This document shows positions 24,756-34,612 of a stretch of DNA of 64,000 nt, piece by piece. The translations under genes were made by a program, and so were the position numbers. The stretch's first letter is position 1. Each line of letters starts with the position of its first letter. The notes beneath the pieces were generated by a model. That model worked only from the letters and a program-made list of their open reading frames with translations, did no database searches and was not told the origin of the DNA. The DNA is from Cellulophaga sp. RHA19 (lineage in GTDB: Bacteria; Bacteroidota; Bacteroidia; Flavobacteriales; Flavobacteriaceae): assembly GCF_002813425.1 (NCBI RefSeq), contig NZ_PHUL01000001.1, forward strand, positions 3,587,001-3,651,000, written 5' to 3'.

Positions 24756-27404
24756 TTAATACGCTACGTCTATAAAACGCATAGCTCCTGCTGGTACTGT
24801 TATTTCTATTTTATTGTTGGTTGCTGTTAACTCTTCTTTAGATAAAATATCTACTATTTGTTTGGGTGTTTTGTGAGTAAAGGTTACGGTAACTTTTGTG
24901 TTTTGTGGGTTTATATAGTTTGGGTCTATTAAAATTAAGCGTGTGTGGTTTTCATCTAATTGTATAGCGCTCCATGATGCTCCAGAGACTACAATTGGCA
25001 ACTGCTTTGCTCCTTCTGCTACTTTTGCTTTTATAACTGCACCAAACTCTTTTGCGGGTACTTTGGCTCCGTTTTTAATACCTACTTTGGCTGTAGATAC
25101 AAAATAAGGTTTTCCTTGTTTTTCAATTAGTGTTTTTGCCTCTAAAGGTGCCACAGGTACCATACCGTTTGGTAGTACTGGCATATAGTTTAACCACCTA
25201 TATTTTACACCCAATGCAGCGTTAGAAAAATCGTGCTCTGGTATGTTTACGCCTGCCCAATGCATTTGTGCATAAGAAAATACGGCAGCATCATCTGTTG
25301 TGCTGTATTGTTTTAAATCATGGTGTGTATCTACGGTGTGTATTAGTTTTTCATCTACGTTTTGTATTAAATGCCATGCACTAATAGACTGCATGTCTTT
25401 TGGTGCTACTACAGGCAACACGCCAGATTTCATTAACGCAAATAAAATATTTAAGCCTGGTTCTTCTGTAAATGGGTTGTTTGCCACTACACCATACCTT
25501 GCGCCATAGGCTGCCATTAAAGTACCTTGTCTTAAATAAGGAGATATAGAGCGCTGCCCACCTGGAGAAAGTGGTCGCCAACTTGTTGGGTTGTCGTCTA
25601 TTAAACGCATTGCAAAATCGTTTACATAACCGCTAGACTGCATACCTACACGGCCTGCTAAATTAAGGTCTTGAGTTCTGTTGCTTGTATCCTCGGAGGC
25701 TGGTACTAAAATATCGTTATACTTTTTAGAAAAGAACATCTCTTTCCATAAAGGTAAGTGAGACGTTGCTGCCCAAAACATATTTTTGTACCTAAAATAC
25801 AATTTGGCTCTATTATTTTTTCTGATTGCTTTTGCCAATCTAGGCATATACTCTCTTACAAAATACTGTACTCTTGGGTCTTCTACATTAGCCATTTCTG
25901 CGTACACAAAGCCATAACAGGTGGTTGGTGCTACTTCTAATATTTTCTCTAAGGTTTCTATTTGTATGTAAAAAGGATCGTTACCGTGGCCTGCCCAAAA
26001 AGTAAATGGTTGTCCTTTAGCCTCAAAATCTCTTGCCATTTGTACAATGTCTTCTCTAGAGTCTTGGTATTTACCACGCTTGTCTTTTTTAAGTGCTTCT
26101 TTGCCTATAATTTTAACCATACCAGAACGCTCTGTGCTTTCTTTTGGTGATCTTTGTATTACAAACGTTACGTTGTTTCCGTTTAAGTTTGCAACCTCAT
26201 CATCTATTTTTTTAGAGGTAATCATTACCCAATCTTTATCAGATTTTTGTTGGTATGCTGGTAGCTTAAAATTTAATGTTTGTTGGTATAGTTTGGCTAA
26301 ATTTTCTTCAACCTCCAACATTCTACCTTGTTTTTTTTGGGTTGTGTTCCACCAGTTATTTTTAGCAACATTAAAAGTATATACTGCATTACCGCCATCT
26401 ACCTCACCTGCCGCAAATAAATTGTTTTTACTTGGTATGTACGTAATATCACTATACACTTTGCCTTTGTATTTTTCGCCTGCTGTAGCAACCACCTTAC
26501 CTTTGGTATCTAACACATAAATTATGCTCCCATGCTGAAACATTATTTGTTTGTTTTTTGTCAAATATGCTCCTTTGCTGTGTGCATACCTCTGTGTTCC
26601 TTTTTTACCACCACTACTATATTCTATTAACTGATTAAAGTTAGCGTCTAATGCAGTAAAGAATGGTTTAAAAGAAGTATCTCCAAAAATTAAAAGATCG
26701 TCTAAAGCATCATTATTAATATCTGCTACAACAAAATCTGTAAGCATAGATTTACTTAATAGTTTATGCTTTTTGTTTTTATAGTCTAAGCGCCTAACAA
26801 CCTCTTTAGTATCTGGATTTAAAAAACCAAAAAAGTCCCATCTAAATTTATCGTGCACATAGGTCATTACAAAAAGACTCTGCTTGTCTTTTTCTATAAA
26901 ATTACCAGACATTAGTTTACGTACTACGCCATCTATTTTTGTGGTAGAAACTAAACTGCCTTTAGCATTTAGCTCATACAATTTATAGTTATTACCACCT
27001 GCAAATATTTGTGGTTTTCCGTTGTTTACAACAGCAACCTCACTAAACCTAACTTTATCCTTTGGAGTAAACGTCCAAAGAACTTTTCCTGTACTGTTGT
27101 AGCAGTAAATAGAGCCGTTTGCACTTGCCGCTATAAGCTCATCTTTACCATTATTTGTAATATCTGCAGCTACTATTTTAAATAACACAGCAGGGTTTTT
27201 AGTTGGTTGACTCCATAATTTTTTTCCAGAGAGTGTGTATGCAGCTACGGCACCATCTAACTCTGACACATATAAAATTTGGTCTTTATTTACGTTAGCT
27301 ACAATAGCGTTACGTATGCCGTTGCCTTCTGTTATAAAGTTTTGTGCGTAAACACTACCTAGCATTAACATAAATGCTAGTATATATATAAGTTGGTTTT
27401 TCAT
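24756..27404 (-). CDS. PQQ-propeller protein with GH150-like catalytic region, candidate lambda-carrageenase
   Basis: An 882-residue secreted protein (signal peptide cut near SVYAQ). Residues about 22-360 are repeated PQQ-like propeller blades (ELDGAVAAYTLSGKKLW, ANGSIYCYNSTGKVLWTF). The region about 380-882 is not a common fold signature; it contains FWAGHGNDPFYIQ, LVPASEDTSNRTQDLNLAGRVG, EHDFSNAALGVKYRWLNY and a beta-rich end AGAMRFIDVAY. A propeller joined to a large novel catalytic domain is the known plan of GH150 lambda-carrageenase (942 residues in Pseudoalteromonas carrageenovora). A longer paralogue is at 48.6-51.4 kb. The family call rests on size, layout and locus, not on an alignment. 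Its start lies about 17 bases after the T-run of a hairpin, see the separate entry. Confidence 0.6.
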   Translation of the reverse strand: MKNQLIYILAFMLMLGSVYAQNFITEGNGIRNAIVANVNKDQILYVSELDGAVAAYTLSGKKLWSQPTKNPAVLFKIVAADITNNGKDELIAASANGSIYCYNSTGKVLWTFTPKDKVRFSEVAVVNNGKPQIFAGGNNYKLYELNAKGSLVSTTKIDGVVRKLMSGNFIEKDKQSLFVMTYVHDKFRWDFFGFLNPDTKEVVRRLDYKNKKHKLLSKSMLTDFVVADINNDALDDLLIFGDTSFKPFFTALDANFNQLIEYSSGGKKGTQRYAHSKGAYLTKNKQIMFQHGSIIYVLDTKGKVVATAGEKYKGKVYSDITYIPSKNNLFAAGEVDGGNAVYTFNVAKNNWWNTTQKKQGRMLEVEENLAKLYQQTLNFKLPAYQQKSDKDWVMITSKKIDDEVANLNGNNVTFVIQRSPKESTERSGMVKIIGKEALKKDKRGKYQDSREDIVQMARDFEAKGQPFTFWAGHGNDPFYIQIETLEKILEVAPTTCYGFVYAEMANVEDPRVQYFVREYMPRLAKAIRKNNRAKLYFRYKNMFWAATSHLPLWKEMFFSKKYNDILVPASEDTSNRTQDLNLAGRVGMQSSGYVNDFAMRLIDDNPTSWRPLSPGGQRSISPYLRQGTLMAAYGARYGVVANNPFTEEPGLNILFALMKSGVLPVVAPKDMQSISAWHLIQNVDEKLIHTVDTHHDLKQYSTTDDAAVFSYAQMHWAGVNIPEHDFSNAALGVKYRWLNYMPVLPNGMVPVAPLEAKTLIEKQGKPYFVSTAKVGIKNGAKVPAKEFGAVIKAKVAEGAKQLPIVVSGASWSAIQLDENHTRLILIDPNYINPQNTKVTVTFTHKTPKQIVDILSKEELTATNNKIEITVPAGAMRFIDVAY

Positions 27405-27421
27405 TTTTAATAGTTTTGGTT

Positions 27422-27481
27422 AAAAAAAAGAGCAATGATTTTTTCTTAAAAAGTAGTACTATTTAAGAACATCATTACTCT
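27422..27481 (-). terminator. Terminator/attenuator between the SusCD operon and the GH150-like gene
   Basis: AGAGTAATGAT...TTCTTAAA pairs with TTTTAAGAA...ATCATTGCTCT on the minus strand and is followed by TTTTTTTT. The T-run ends only about 17 bases before the ATG at 27404, so there is no room for a promoter after it. It therefore likely lets part of the transcription pass (or marks an RNA processing point), setting lower expression of the enzyme than of SusCD. Confidence 0.8.
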
Positions 27482-27541
27482 TAATACAAGATAACAAACA
27501 TACGTTTAGCTCCTATTTCTAAACATAATACATTCTAATTT

Positions 27542-28006
27542 TTACTTTATAAATTCAGAAATTACTAAGGTCCAAACTTTACTAGAGTCATCTGCGGCTG
27601 TAACTTTATACTGCATTGTATCTGCACTAAAGTCTGCCACCTTACCAAGTGTTGGTGCACTACCTACCGGTGCTATGGTAGCCGCCGTAGAAATATCTGT
27701 ATACCCTACAATTGTGCTTAATGTAACATTATCCCTAACTGCCGCAGAAAAATCTGCATTGGCAGCTGGCACAGTTATAATACAGTTAATTATAGCGTCT
27801 TCTGTATTAATCATTGTTTCTGTAGGTAGTTGTATTACCTGTAGTTTGTTATTGTCTGTAGTGTCATCAATCCACCTATACTCAAACTTAAAACTTGTAA
27901 TTTCTGCATCACTAAAGGCAGGCAAATCATCTAAACCAGATTTTAAACAAGAAGTACTTAGTATACAAAGTAACAGTACCAATATATGTGTTATAATTTT
28001 TTTCAT
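27542..28006 (-). CDS. Small surface lipoprotein after SusD (SGBP-like, DUF5018-type)
   Basis: A 154-residue lipoprotein (ILSTSC, Cys20). The mature part is beta-rich: SDAEITSFKFEYRW, TEDAIINCIITVPA, SAAVRDNVTLS, DTMQYKVTAADDSSKVWTL. The sequence has the look of DUF5018-like domains found in proteins encoded right after susD; such proteins are usually surface glycan-binding proteins. It lies 28 bases after SusD and is the last gene before the terminator, so it belongs to the SusCD operon. Sugar binding is inferred from position. It is short for an SGBP and has only one such domain. Confidence 0.7.
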   Translation of the reverse strand: MKKIITHILVLLLCILSTSCLKSGLDDLPAFSDAEITSFKFEYRWIDDTTDNNKLQVIQLPTETMINTEDAIINCIITVPAANADFSAAVRDNVTLSTIVGYTDISTAATIAPVGSAPTLGKVADFSADTMQYKVTAADDSSKVWTLVISEFIK

Positions 28007-28034
28007 AAGAAATATACTTTAATATGTTAGTAGA

Positions 28035-29840
28035 TTACCAACCCGGATTCTGGTCTAGTAAATCGTTTAAAATTCTTTCGTTTTGCGGTACTGGAAACAA
28101 GTAACGCTTAGGACTAAATCTTTTCTTTTGGTTTCCTACTTTTAGTATTACTGGTTTTCTCTCAAAAGATTTTCCGTCTTCAGAAATTTCAAAATAAGTG
28201 TATTGCTTATCATTTAATTCTGATATTACACCACCACCATCTTCTTTACCCCAACGTAAAAGAGACCAATATCTATCATTTTCAAAAAACAATTCTACTC
28301 TACGTTCTATCTTATACATATCCCAAGCTTGCGTGCTTGTAATACCAGTAGATAGTGCAGGTAATTTACCGTGTACAGTTCTTGTTTTGTTTATATACTC
28401 TACCGCAGTAGATACATCATTTAAGCGTAATAAAACCTCAGCATAGTTTAAATAAGCTCTACCCAAACGCATTGCTACTTGGTGGTGATTTGTAAAAACA
28501 ACGGCTTTATACCCTTCAATATCTTCATAAATACCTTTGCGTAAAAAATAACCAGAAATTGTAGATGCCTCTGTACCTTTTGTACTTTGAGCGTAATGCA
28601 TATTACCACCTACTCTAGTAGTTACTGTGTTAGAAAAGAATTTAGAAGAATCTTGCACTATTGATGCATAAAAACGTGCATCTCTGTGTTCATTATAAAT
28701 AGCTTCTGACAAAAAACCGCCAGTATTTAAATAGTCTTGATAGTAACTAGTTTGGTCCCACTTTTTGGCAACACCATCTGTATCTGCAACCAAATAATCA
28801 TCTACTAAATCTGCAGAAGGCATACAGGTTGTCCACCCTAAAAACGATTCTTTTAACTGTGGTGTGCCTGTTGTTTTTGCAACCTCCATATTAGGCATTG
28901 TACGTTGCATAGGTGTTAATACACACAAAGTAGCATCTATATTAGAATACAGTCCTAAAATAATACCAGATGAATTTAAGCCAGTATCATAACTATTAAA
29001 AATAGCCCCATAATCATCATCTAAAGCATAGCCTAAACCAAGTAAATCTTCACTAGCTTTTTTAGCTATTTTGTAATAATCGTCTTTACCAGTTTCTACA
29101 TACGCTGCACCGTGCAAAGCTACTTCTGCTAAATATGCATATGCAGCACCTTTAGTTAAGCTACCTGGTTCTGCATTATTAGCCAATGGCAAATCTTCCG
29201 CTGCCTCTTGCAAATCTTTTATAATAAAATCATACGTTTCTTTAATGGTTTTAGAACGTGGTAACTTTAAATTGTCTTCTTCTGTTAACACCTTATCTAC
29301 AATAACATACTTACCAAATAACCTTGCTTTAGAAAAGTACATTAAAGCACGTAGCATTTTACCTTGTGCAATTAAACCTGGTTTAGCAGATTCTTGTATT
29401 CCTTCTGATGCTGCTACTTTTTCTATAATTAAATTACAGTCTCTAATAACCTCAAAAGAATTTTGTTTTATAGGTGCTTTTTTACCCAGTGGTGCATTAC
29501 CATAAAAGTAATACGAGTTATTTTTTGCCCAACCAGCATCATAAAACTGATCTATAAGATCTAATGCTATTTTGTTGTTTTTAACTAAAACCATATTGTC
29601 TGTAAAATCGTCTACACCAGCGCCTCCACCTTTTGGGTCTGGATCTAATGGATTTACCATTAGTTCTGGTATTACAGATGCGTAGGTATTATAAACAAAG
29701 CCTTGCGCTAAGTTATAATCGCTCCAAACATCTAGTTCTGTATACTTATCTAGCGGTTTAGTTTCTAAAAGATCATCATCACATGAAAAATTAGTAAAAC
29801 CTAGTATAGCTATTATTATATATGTTGATATTTTCTTCAT
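28035..29840 (-). CDS. susD: SusD/RagB family outer-membrane lipoprotein
   Basis: A 601-residue lipoprotein (FTNFSC, Cys20) that caps the SusC transporter and binds oligosaccharide at the cell surface. Family marks: LLETKPLDKYTELDVWSD near the start, TPR-like helices (RALMYFSKARLFGKY, KGAAYAYLAEVALHGA), and the carboxy part RRVELFFENDRYWSLLRWG and KRYLFPVPQNERILN. The ending LDQNPGW is typical. It follows SusC by 19 bases. With SusC it defines the polysaccharide utilisation locus; the ligand is probably the sulfated galactan fragments made by the GH150-like enzymes. Confidence 0.95.
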   Translation of the reverse strand: MKKISTYIIIAILGFTNFSCDDDLLETKPLDKYTELDVWSDYNLAQGFVYNTYASVIPELMVNPLDPDPKGGGAGVDDFTDNMVLVKNNKIALDLIDQFYDAGWAKNNSYYFYGNAPLGKKAPIKQNSFEVIRDCNLIIEKVAASEGIQESAKPGLIAQGKMLRALMYFSKARLFGKYVIVDKVLTEEDNLKLPRSKTIKETYDFIIKDLQEAAEDLPLANNAEPGSLTKGAAYAYLAEVALHGAAYVETGKDDYYKIAKKASEDLLGLGYALDDDYGAIFNSYDTGLNSSGIILGLYSNIDATLCVLTPMQRTMPNMEVAKTTGTPQLKESFLGWTTCMPSADLVDDYLVADTDGVAKKWDQTSYYQDYLNTGGFLSEAIYNEHRDARFYASIVQDSSKFFSNTVTTRVGGNMHYAQSTKGTEASTISGYFLRKGIYEDIEGYKAVVFTNHHQVAMRLGRAYLNYAEVLLRLNDVSTAVEYINKTRTVHGKLPALSTGITSTQAWDMYKIERRVELFFENDRYWSLLRWGKEDGGGVISELNDKQYTYFEISEDGKSFERKPVILKVGNQKKRFSPKRYLFPVPQNERILNDLLDQNPGW

Positions 29841-29859
29841 TGCTTACTTTTTTACGTTA

Positions 29860-32800
29860 TTAAAATCCAACAGTTAAACCCAATGAGTATGTACGTTGTA
29901 CTGGGTAACCGTAACCTACAATACCTGCATTGCCTTGTACTTGTTCTGGATCAAAAAAATCTTTTACTGGAGATACAGTAAACAAATTGGTTCCGTTAAT
30001 AAACATTCTAAATGTTGATAAGCCTTTTGCATCTGCTAACAATGTCTTTTTAAAATCGTACCCAAGCTGAAGGTTTTTAAGTCTAAAGTATTTTGCATTT
30101 TTTAAGAAATAGTCTGATGGGTTACTAATAATATCATTATTACCACCATTAACACCAACACTAGTTGTTGGTCTAGGATACAATGCATTTGGGTTATCTG
30201 GCGTCCAATAATCTAACTGGTACACATACGTTAACCTTTTGGCCTCTGCTGCTATAAAACGATCAAAACCAATGTACCTATCTCCTGTTCCTTGGAACAA
30301 ACCAGACATAGACCAACCTTTGTATTTAAGTTTAAAATCTATACCGTAAGTTCCGTGTGGTATAGAAGATTTACCTAGCAACCTTTTATCTTGCTCATCT
30401 ACTTTACCATCTCCGTTAGAGTCTACATAACGTATATCTCCGCCTTGTGTTTGTGTAGAACCCAATAACCTAGGATTATTTATAAGGTCTTGACCACCTT
30501 GGTATAAACCATCTGTTTGGTAAACTGCACCACCTTGCCAGTAATCTGTACGGTGTGTTTGTCTTGTGTAAGGGTTGTATAAAGTAGCCTGGTCTTCTGT
30601 ATCTAACTGTTCCCATAACTGATCAAAATACGAGTAATTGGCACCAACTTCATACTGAAAATCTGTTCCTTTACCACCTTTGTACCTTAAACCAAGCTCA
30701 AAACCTGCTCTACGCTGTGCAGAGTTAGACCTTACCTGTGGTAAATCTTTACCTAATGGCTGAGAATACACATTTTTTGGACTTACTAAAAAGCCAGTAG
30801 TTTTGTAATTAAAATATTCTATAGTACCGCTTAACTTATCACCCATTGATGAAAAATCTAAACCATAGTTAAAAGATTCTCTTGTATACCAAGTAAGCTC
30901 GTCTGGTTTTACCAAGTTACCTTCAGAATAACCATTTACTAGAGCATCACCAATAGTATAAGCACTAGCTTCTAAATTATAAACAGGAATATAACCAAAC
31001 CTATTTACACCTTGTGTTACCCCTGTTTTACCGTAAGATGATCTTAGTTTTAAAGAATTTATTATGTTTTTTTCTTTAAGTGATTGCATAAAATCTTCCT
31101 CTGTAACATTCCACGCAAATGAAAATGCCGGAAAAAATCCCCAACGTTTCTTTTCTGAAAAATTATCGTTACCATCATAACGACCACTTAATTCTAAAAT
31201 GTACTTATAATCATAATCGTACTTTAATCTAAAAACATAACCTGCATTGGCACCTTCTCTTTCACTACCATCATTATCTTTACCAATTGCTGGCCCTGCA
31301 AATAATTGGTCTACTGCTCCAGAAATATAATCTCTACGGGATGCTGCTAAGTTTGCTGCAAAATTACTAGCTCTGTTGTATACAAAAGTTGCATCTATAC
31401 CGTGTACGCCAAAAGTACGACCGTAAGATATGCTTGTTTCTAAATAAGTACTGGTGTTGTAATATGAAGATTGACTTAATGCTGGTGCTTTTTGTGGTGC
31501 TATAGAACCGTCTTGCATATAAAGCGGTACATTGTACTCCCATAATTTACCCCAACCATCACCATCTCTGTAGTTGGCCATTGCTCCAAGTTTTAAACCT
31601 TCTACACCAGGTACTTGCCACTTAAGACTTAACTGTGTGTTTATAAATTTATCTCTTGTTCTATTATAACCTGCATCCGGATCTATTAATGCCAATGGGT
31701 TGTCTCCGTTACCACCACCTGCAAGTGTACCGTCTAAATTATAACCTCTGTACAATGCACTTGTATTTTGGTTTACAGCGCGCCAAATACTAAACATTCC
31801 TGGGTAAGGCTCTTGGTATTTTTCTAAACTTGCATTTACATTTAAGCCTACTTCTAAACCTAGCTTTTCAAAATTAGAGGTTAGGTTACTTCTAATATTA
31901 AAACGCTCGTAGTTTACAACATCTTCTTTTAAAATTCCTCCTTGGTCTACATATCCTAAAGAAACAAAATAGTTTGCCTTTTCATTACCTCCATTTAAAG
32001 ATAAATTATGGCGTTGCTCTGGTGCAAAATTCTTTAATGTTAAGTCTAACCAATTATTATCTGGGTAAGTATCTAAATCTGCATGCGTACGTATTGTTTC
32101 TAATTGTGCATCAGAATATGGTACCGGTAAACCTTCATAAGCACTTGCTCTATTTTGCACTTGTGCGTACTGGTAAGAGTTCATTTGCTCTGGTAAAATT
32201 GTAGGTTCACTAATTTGGTAGTTGTATGAGTAGTTGATATTCATTTTACCATCCTTACCTCTTTTTGTTGTAACCAGCACAATACCATTACCTGCTCTAG
32301 AACCGTAAACGGCAGTTGCAGAAGCATCTTTTAAGAAACTAATAGATTCTATATCGTTTGAGTTAATGGCGTTAAAATCTTGTTCTCCTAAAATAACACC
32401 ATCTATTACGTATAGTGGACTGCCACCACCACGAATAGATACAGACGGTGAAGCTCCTGGGCCACCTCCATTATTTTGTACAATAAGACCTGCAACTTGC
32501 CCTTGCAATGCCTCACCAACATTCATATACGGAGTTTGCTCTAACTTTTCTGTATCTAAGGTAGATACAGCGCCTACCATTTTTCTTTTGGTAGATGTAC
32601 CGTAACCAATAATTACAACCTCATCTAACTGAGCAGCATCTAATTCTAATGACACATTTATAGCTGTTTGCCCGTTAATTGCAACCTCCTTAGTTTTAAA
32701 ACCAATATAAGAGAATACTAAAGTAGTAGCGTCACTAGGCGCGCTAATACTATAGTTACCATCAAAATCTGATACAACACCTATGGTTGTACCCTTTACT

Positions 32801-32958
32801 AACACATTAGCCCCTAACAATGGCATACCATCATCTGTAGAACTAATAACACCTGTTATGGTAGTTTTTTGCCCATAAGCACTAATACCAACCAACAACA
32901 GCAACACATAAAGTGGCAGCTTCCACTTTGTAGCGTTTTTGAGTTTGTTTTTTTTCAT
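29860..32958 (-). CDS. susC: SusC/RagA family TonB-linked outer-membrane transporter
   Basis: A 1032-residue TonB-dependent transporter. Order: signal peptide (cut near ISAYGQ), carboxypeptidase-regulatory-like domain (about 33-118; ITGVISSTDDGMPLLGANVL), TonB box region DEVVIIGYGT, plug (about 130-235; GQVAGLIVQNNGG, IRGGGSPLYVIDGVIL, DASATAVYGSRAGNG), then a 22-strand barrel ending in YPVQRTYSLGLTVGF. It brings oligosaccharides across the outer membrane with energy from TonB. It is the first gene of a three-gene operon; the 223-base leader upstream is AT-rich and presumably holds the site for the hybrid two-component regulator, but I cannot point to it. TACCTTCG at 33032-33039 (minus) is a weak TAnnTTTG-like box. 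Confidence 0.95.
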   Translation of the reverse strand: MKKNKLKNATKWKLPLYVLLLLVGISAYGQKTTITGVISSTDDGMPLLGANVLVKGTTIGVVSDFDGNYSISAPSDATTLVFSYIGFKTKEVAINGQTAINVSLELDAAQLDEVVIIGYGTSTKRKMVGAVSTLDTEKLEQTPYMNVGEALQGQVAGLIVQNNGGGPGASPSVSIRGGGSPLYVIDGVILGEQDFNAINSNDIESISFLKDASATAVYGSRAGNGIVLVTTKRGKDGKMNINYSYNYQISEPTILPEQMNSYQYAQVQNRASAYEGLPVPYSDAQLETIRTHADLDTYPDNNWLDLTLKNFAPEQRHNLSLNGGNEKANYFVSLGYVDQGGILKEDVVNYERFNIRSNLTSNFEKLGLEVGLNVNASLEKYQEPYPGMFSIWRAVNQNTSALYRGYNLDGTLAGGGNGDNPLALIDPDAGYNRTRDKFINTQLSLKWQVPGVEGLKLGAMANYRDGDGWGKLWEYNVPLYMQDGSIAPQKAPALSQSSYYNTSTYLETSISYGRTFGVHGIDATFVYNRASNFAANLAASRRDYISGAVDQLFAGPAIGKDNDGSEREGANAGYVFRLKYDYDYKYILELSGRYDGNDNFSEKKRWGFFPAFSFAWNVTEEDFMQSLKEKNIINSLKLRSSYGKTGVTQGVNRFGYIPVYNLEASAYTIGDALVNGYSEGNLVKPDELTWYTRESFNYGLDFSSMGDKLSGTIEYFNYKTTGFLVSPKNVYSQPLGKDLPQVRSNSAQRRAGFELGLRYKGGKGTDFQYEVGANYSYFDQLWEQLDTEDQATLYNPYTRQTHRTDYWQGGAVYQTDGLYQGGQDLINNPRLLGSTQTQGGDIRYVDSNGDGKVDEQDKRLLGKSSIPHGTYGIDFKLKYKGWSMSGLFQGTGDRYIGFDRFIAAEAKRLTYVYQLDYWTPDNPNALYPRPTTSVGVNGGNNDIISNPSDYFLKNAKYFRLKNLQLGYDFKKTLLADAKGLSTFRMFINGTNLFTVSPVKDFFDPEQVQGNAGIVGYGYPVQRTYSLGLTVGF

Positions 32959-33171
32959 TTTTAAGTTTTAGTTGTTTTAAAAATTAAACATCTATTAACA
33001 CGTATTGTTAATTTGATGTTATTTCTAATATCGAAGGTATTGACTTTCTATTTTTTTTTGTATTCAATGGTAAATAATATGTGCGTATTAGTACAAAAGA
33101 CTGTTTACTAGACAATTAAAACAAAAATCTAATTATAAATACGGTATTATTAGCTATAAGAAAGTGAGTAT

Positions 33172-33190
33172 AAAAAGAGTACTATGTACT
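33172..33190 (-). terminator. Short hairpin at the end of cstA
   Basis: AGTAC-ATA-GTACT on the minus strand overlaps the cstA stop codon and leads into CTTTTT. The stem is only five bases, so its terminator strength is uncertain. Confidence 0.4.
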
Positions 33191-34603
33191 GCGTATTATT
33201 GTTTTTTTGGTATAAAATAAAACGGTTACTCCTATAGATACCAGTATACCTATACTATATGACAAGATGTAGTTTAACATAAAACCTTCTGGTGCTACCA
33301 ATATGTATGTAGTTACTACGGCAGACATAAATGCGGCAGGTAAAATTATAAACCACGTTTTTTTACCCTTATTTTTCATATATACTGCTGCTGCCCATAA
33401 AACTATAGTTGCCATTACCTGATTAGACCAACCAAAATAACGCCAAATAATAGCAAAATCTACCTTAGTAAGTACCACAGCAATAACAAAAAGCGGAATG
33501 GTAACTAACAATCTTTTAGACAGTTTAGATTGATTTATTTTAAATGAATCTGCAATTGTTAAGCGTGCACTTCTAAAGGCTGTATCACCAGATGTAATTG
33601 GTGCTGCTACTACTCCAAATACAGCTAAAATACCACCTACTTTACCCAGCATAGTATTGCATATTATATTTACCACCCAAGCAGCATTATGGCCATCTTG
33701 TGTCATTGTCTCTCCCAACTGGCTAACACCACCAAAAAAGGACATTGCCACTGCTGCCCAAATTAAGGCTATAATACCCTCTGTAACCATTGCACCAGCA
33801 AATACCTTTTTTCCATCTACTTCATTAGAAATACAACGTGCCATTAAAGGCGATTGTGTTGCATGAAAACCAGATATTGCTCCGCACGCAATAGTAACAA
33901 ACACTAACGGAAATACAGGAAATATATCTGGATCTGAGTGCATATTTTGTAAAGTGGCAAAACTAATTTCTGGAATAGTAAAATCTTGAAAAATTAATGC
34001 TCCAAATAAACCAAAAGCCATAAGCAATAAAGATAATCCAAACAATGGGTATACTTTACCAATAAGCTTGTCTATAGGTATCATAGTTGCTAAAATGTAG
34101 TATAAAAATATAATTATAACCATTGTAGATGCGCTAATACCTGTAAGCTCTTGCAATATACTTGCTGGTCCTTTTACAAAAACAACACCTACTAAAACTA
34201 GCAGTACCACGGCAAAAATTCTCATAAAATGTTTAACGCCATTGCCCAAATACTTGCCTACTATTTCTGGTATACTTTGTCCGCCATGACGTATAGACAA
34301 CATTCCGGAAAAGTAATCATGTACTACGCCTCCAAAAATACACCCAAAGGTAATCCACAAAAAAGCTACTGGTCCCCAAAGTGCACCAGATATAGCACCA
34401 AAAATAGGTCCTAAACCTGCTATATTTAAAAACTGAATTAAAAATATTTTACCTAGTTTTAGCGGTACAAAATCTACACCATCTTCTTTTGTTATTGCTG
34501 GCGTTTTACGGTTTACATCTATGCCAAATTGTTTTTCTACATAGCTACCATATATAAAATAACCAAGTACTAGAATTACTACACAAATTACAAAAGAGAT
34601 CAT
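33182..34603 (-). CDS. cstA: CstA family carbon-starvation / peptide or pyruvate transporter
   Basis: A 473-residue protein with about thirteen membrane helices. Family signatures: QFLNIAGLGPIFGAISGALWGP, GGVVHDYFSGMLSIRHGGQSIPE, ISGFHATQSPLMARC and PITSGDTAFRSARL. CstA proteins take up peptides or pyruvate; this short form lacks the extra helices of long CstA proteins. It starts ten bases after the partner protein and ends the FAD oxidoreductase operon. Why a carbon-starvation transporter is in the locus is not known; import or export of a product of the oxidoreductase pathway is a possibility. Confidence 0.9.
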   Translation of the reverse strand: MISFVICVVILVLGYFIYGSYVEKQFGIDVNRKTPAITKEDGVDFVPLKLGKIFLIQFLNIAGLGPIFGAISGALWGPVAFLWITFGCIFGGVVHDYFSGMLSIRHGGQSIPEIVGKYLGNGVKHFMRIFAVVLLVLVGVVFVKGPASILQELTGISASTMVIIIFLYYILATMIPIDKLIGKVYPLFGLSLLLMAFGLFGALIFQDFTIPEISFATLQNMHSDPDIFPVFPLVFVTIACGAISGFHATQSPLMARCISNEVDGKKVFAGAMVTEGIIALIWAAVAMSFFGGVSQLGETMTQDGHNAAWVVNIICNTMLGKVGGILAVFGVVAAPITSGDTAFRSARLTIADSFKINQSKLSKRLLVTIPLFVIAVVLTKVDFAIIWRYFGWSNQVMATIVLWAAAVYMKNKGKKTWFIILPAAFMSAVVTTYILVAPEGFMLNYILSYSIGILVSIGVTVLFYTKKTIIRST

Positions 34604-34612
34604 ACTGGTTTT

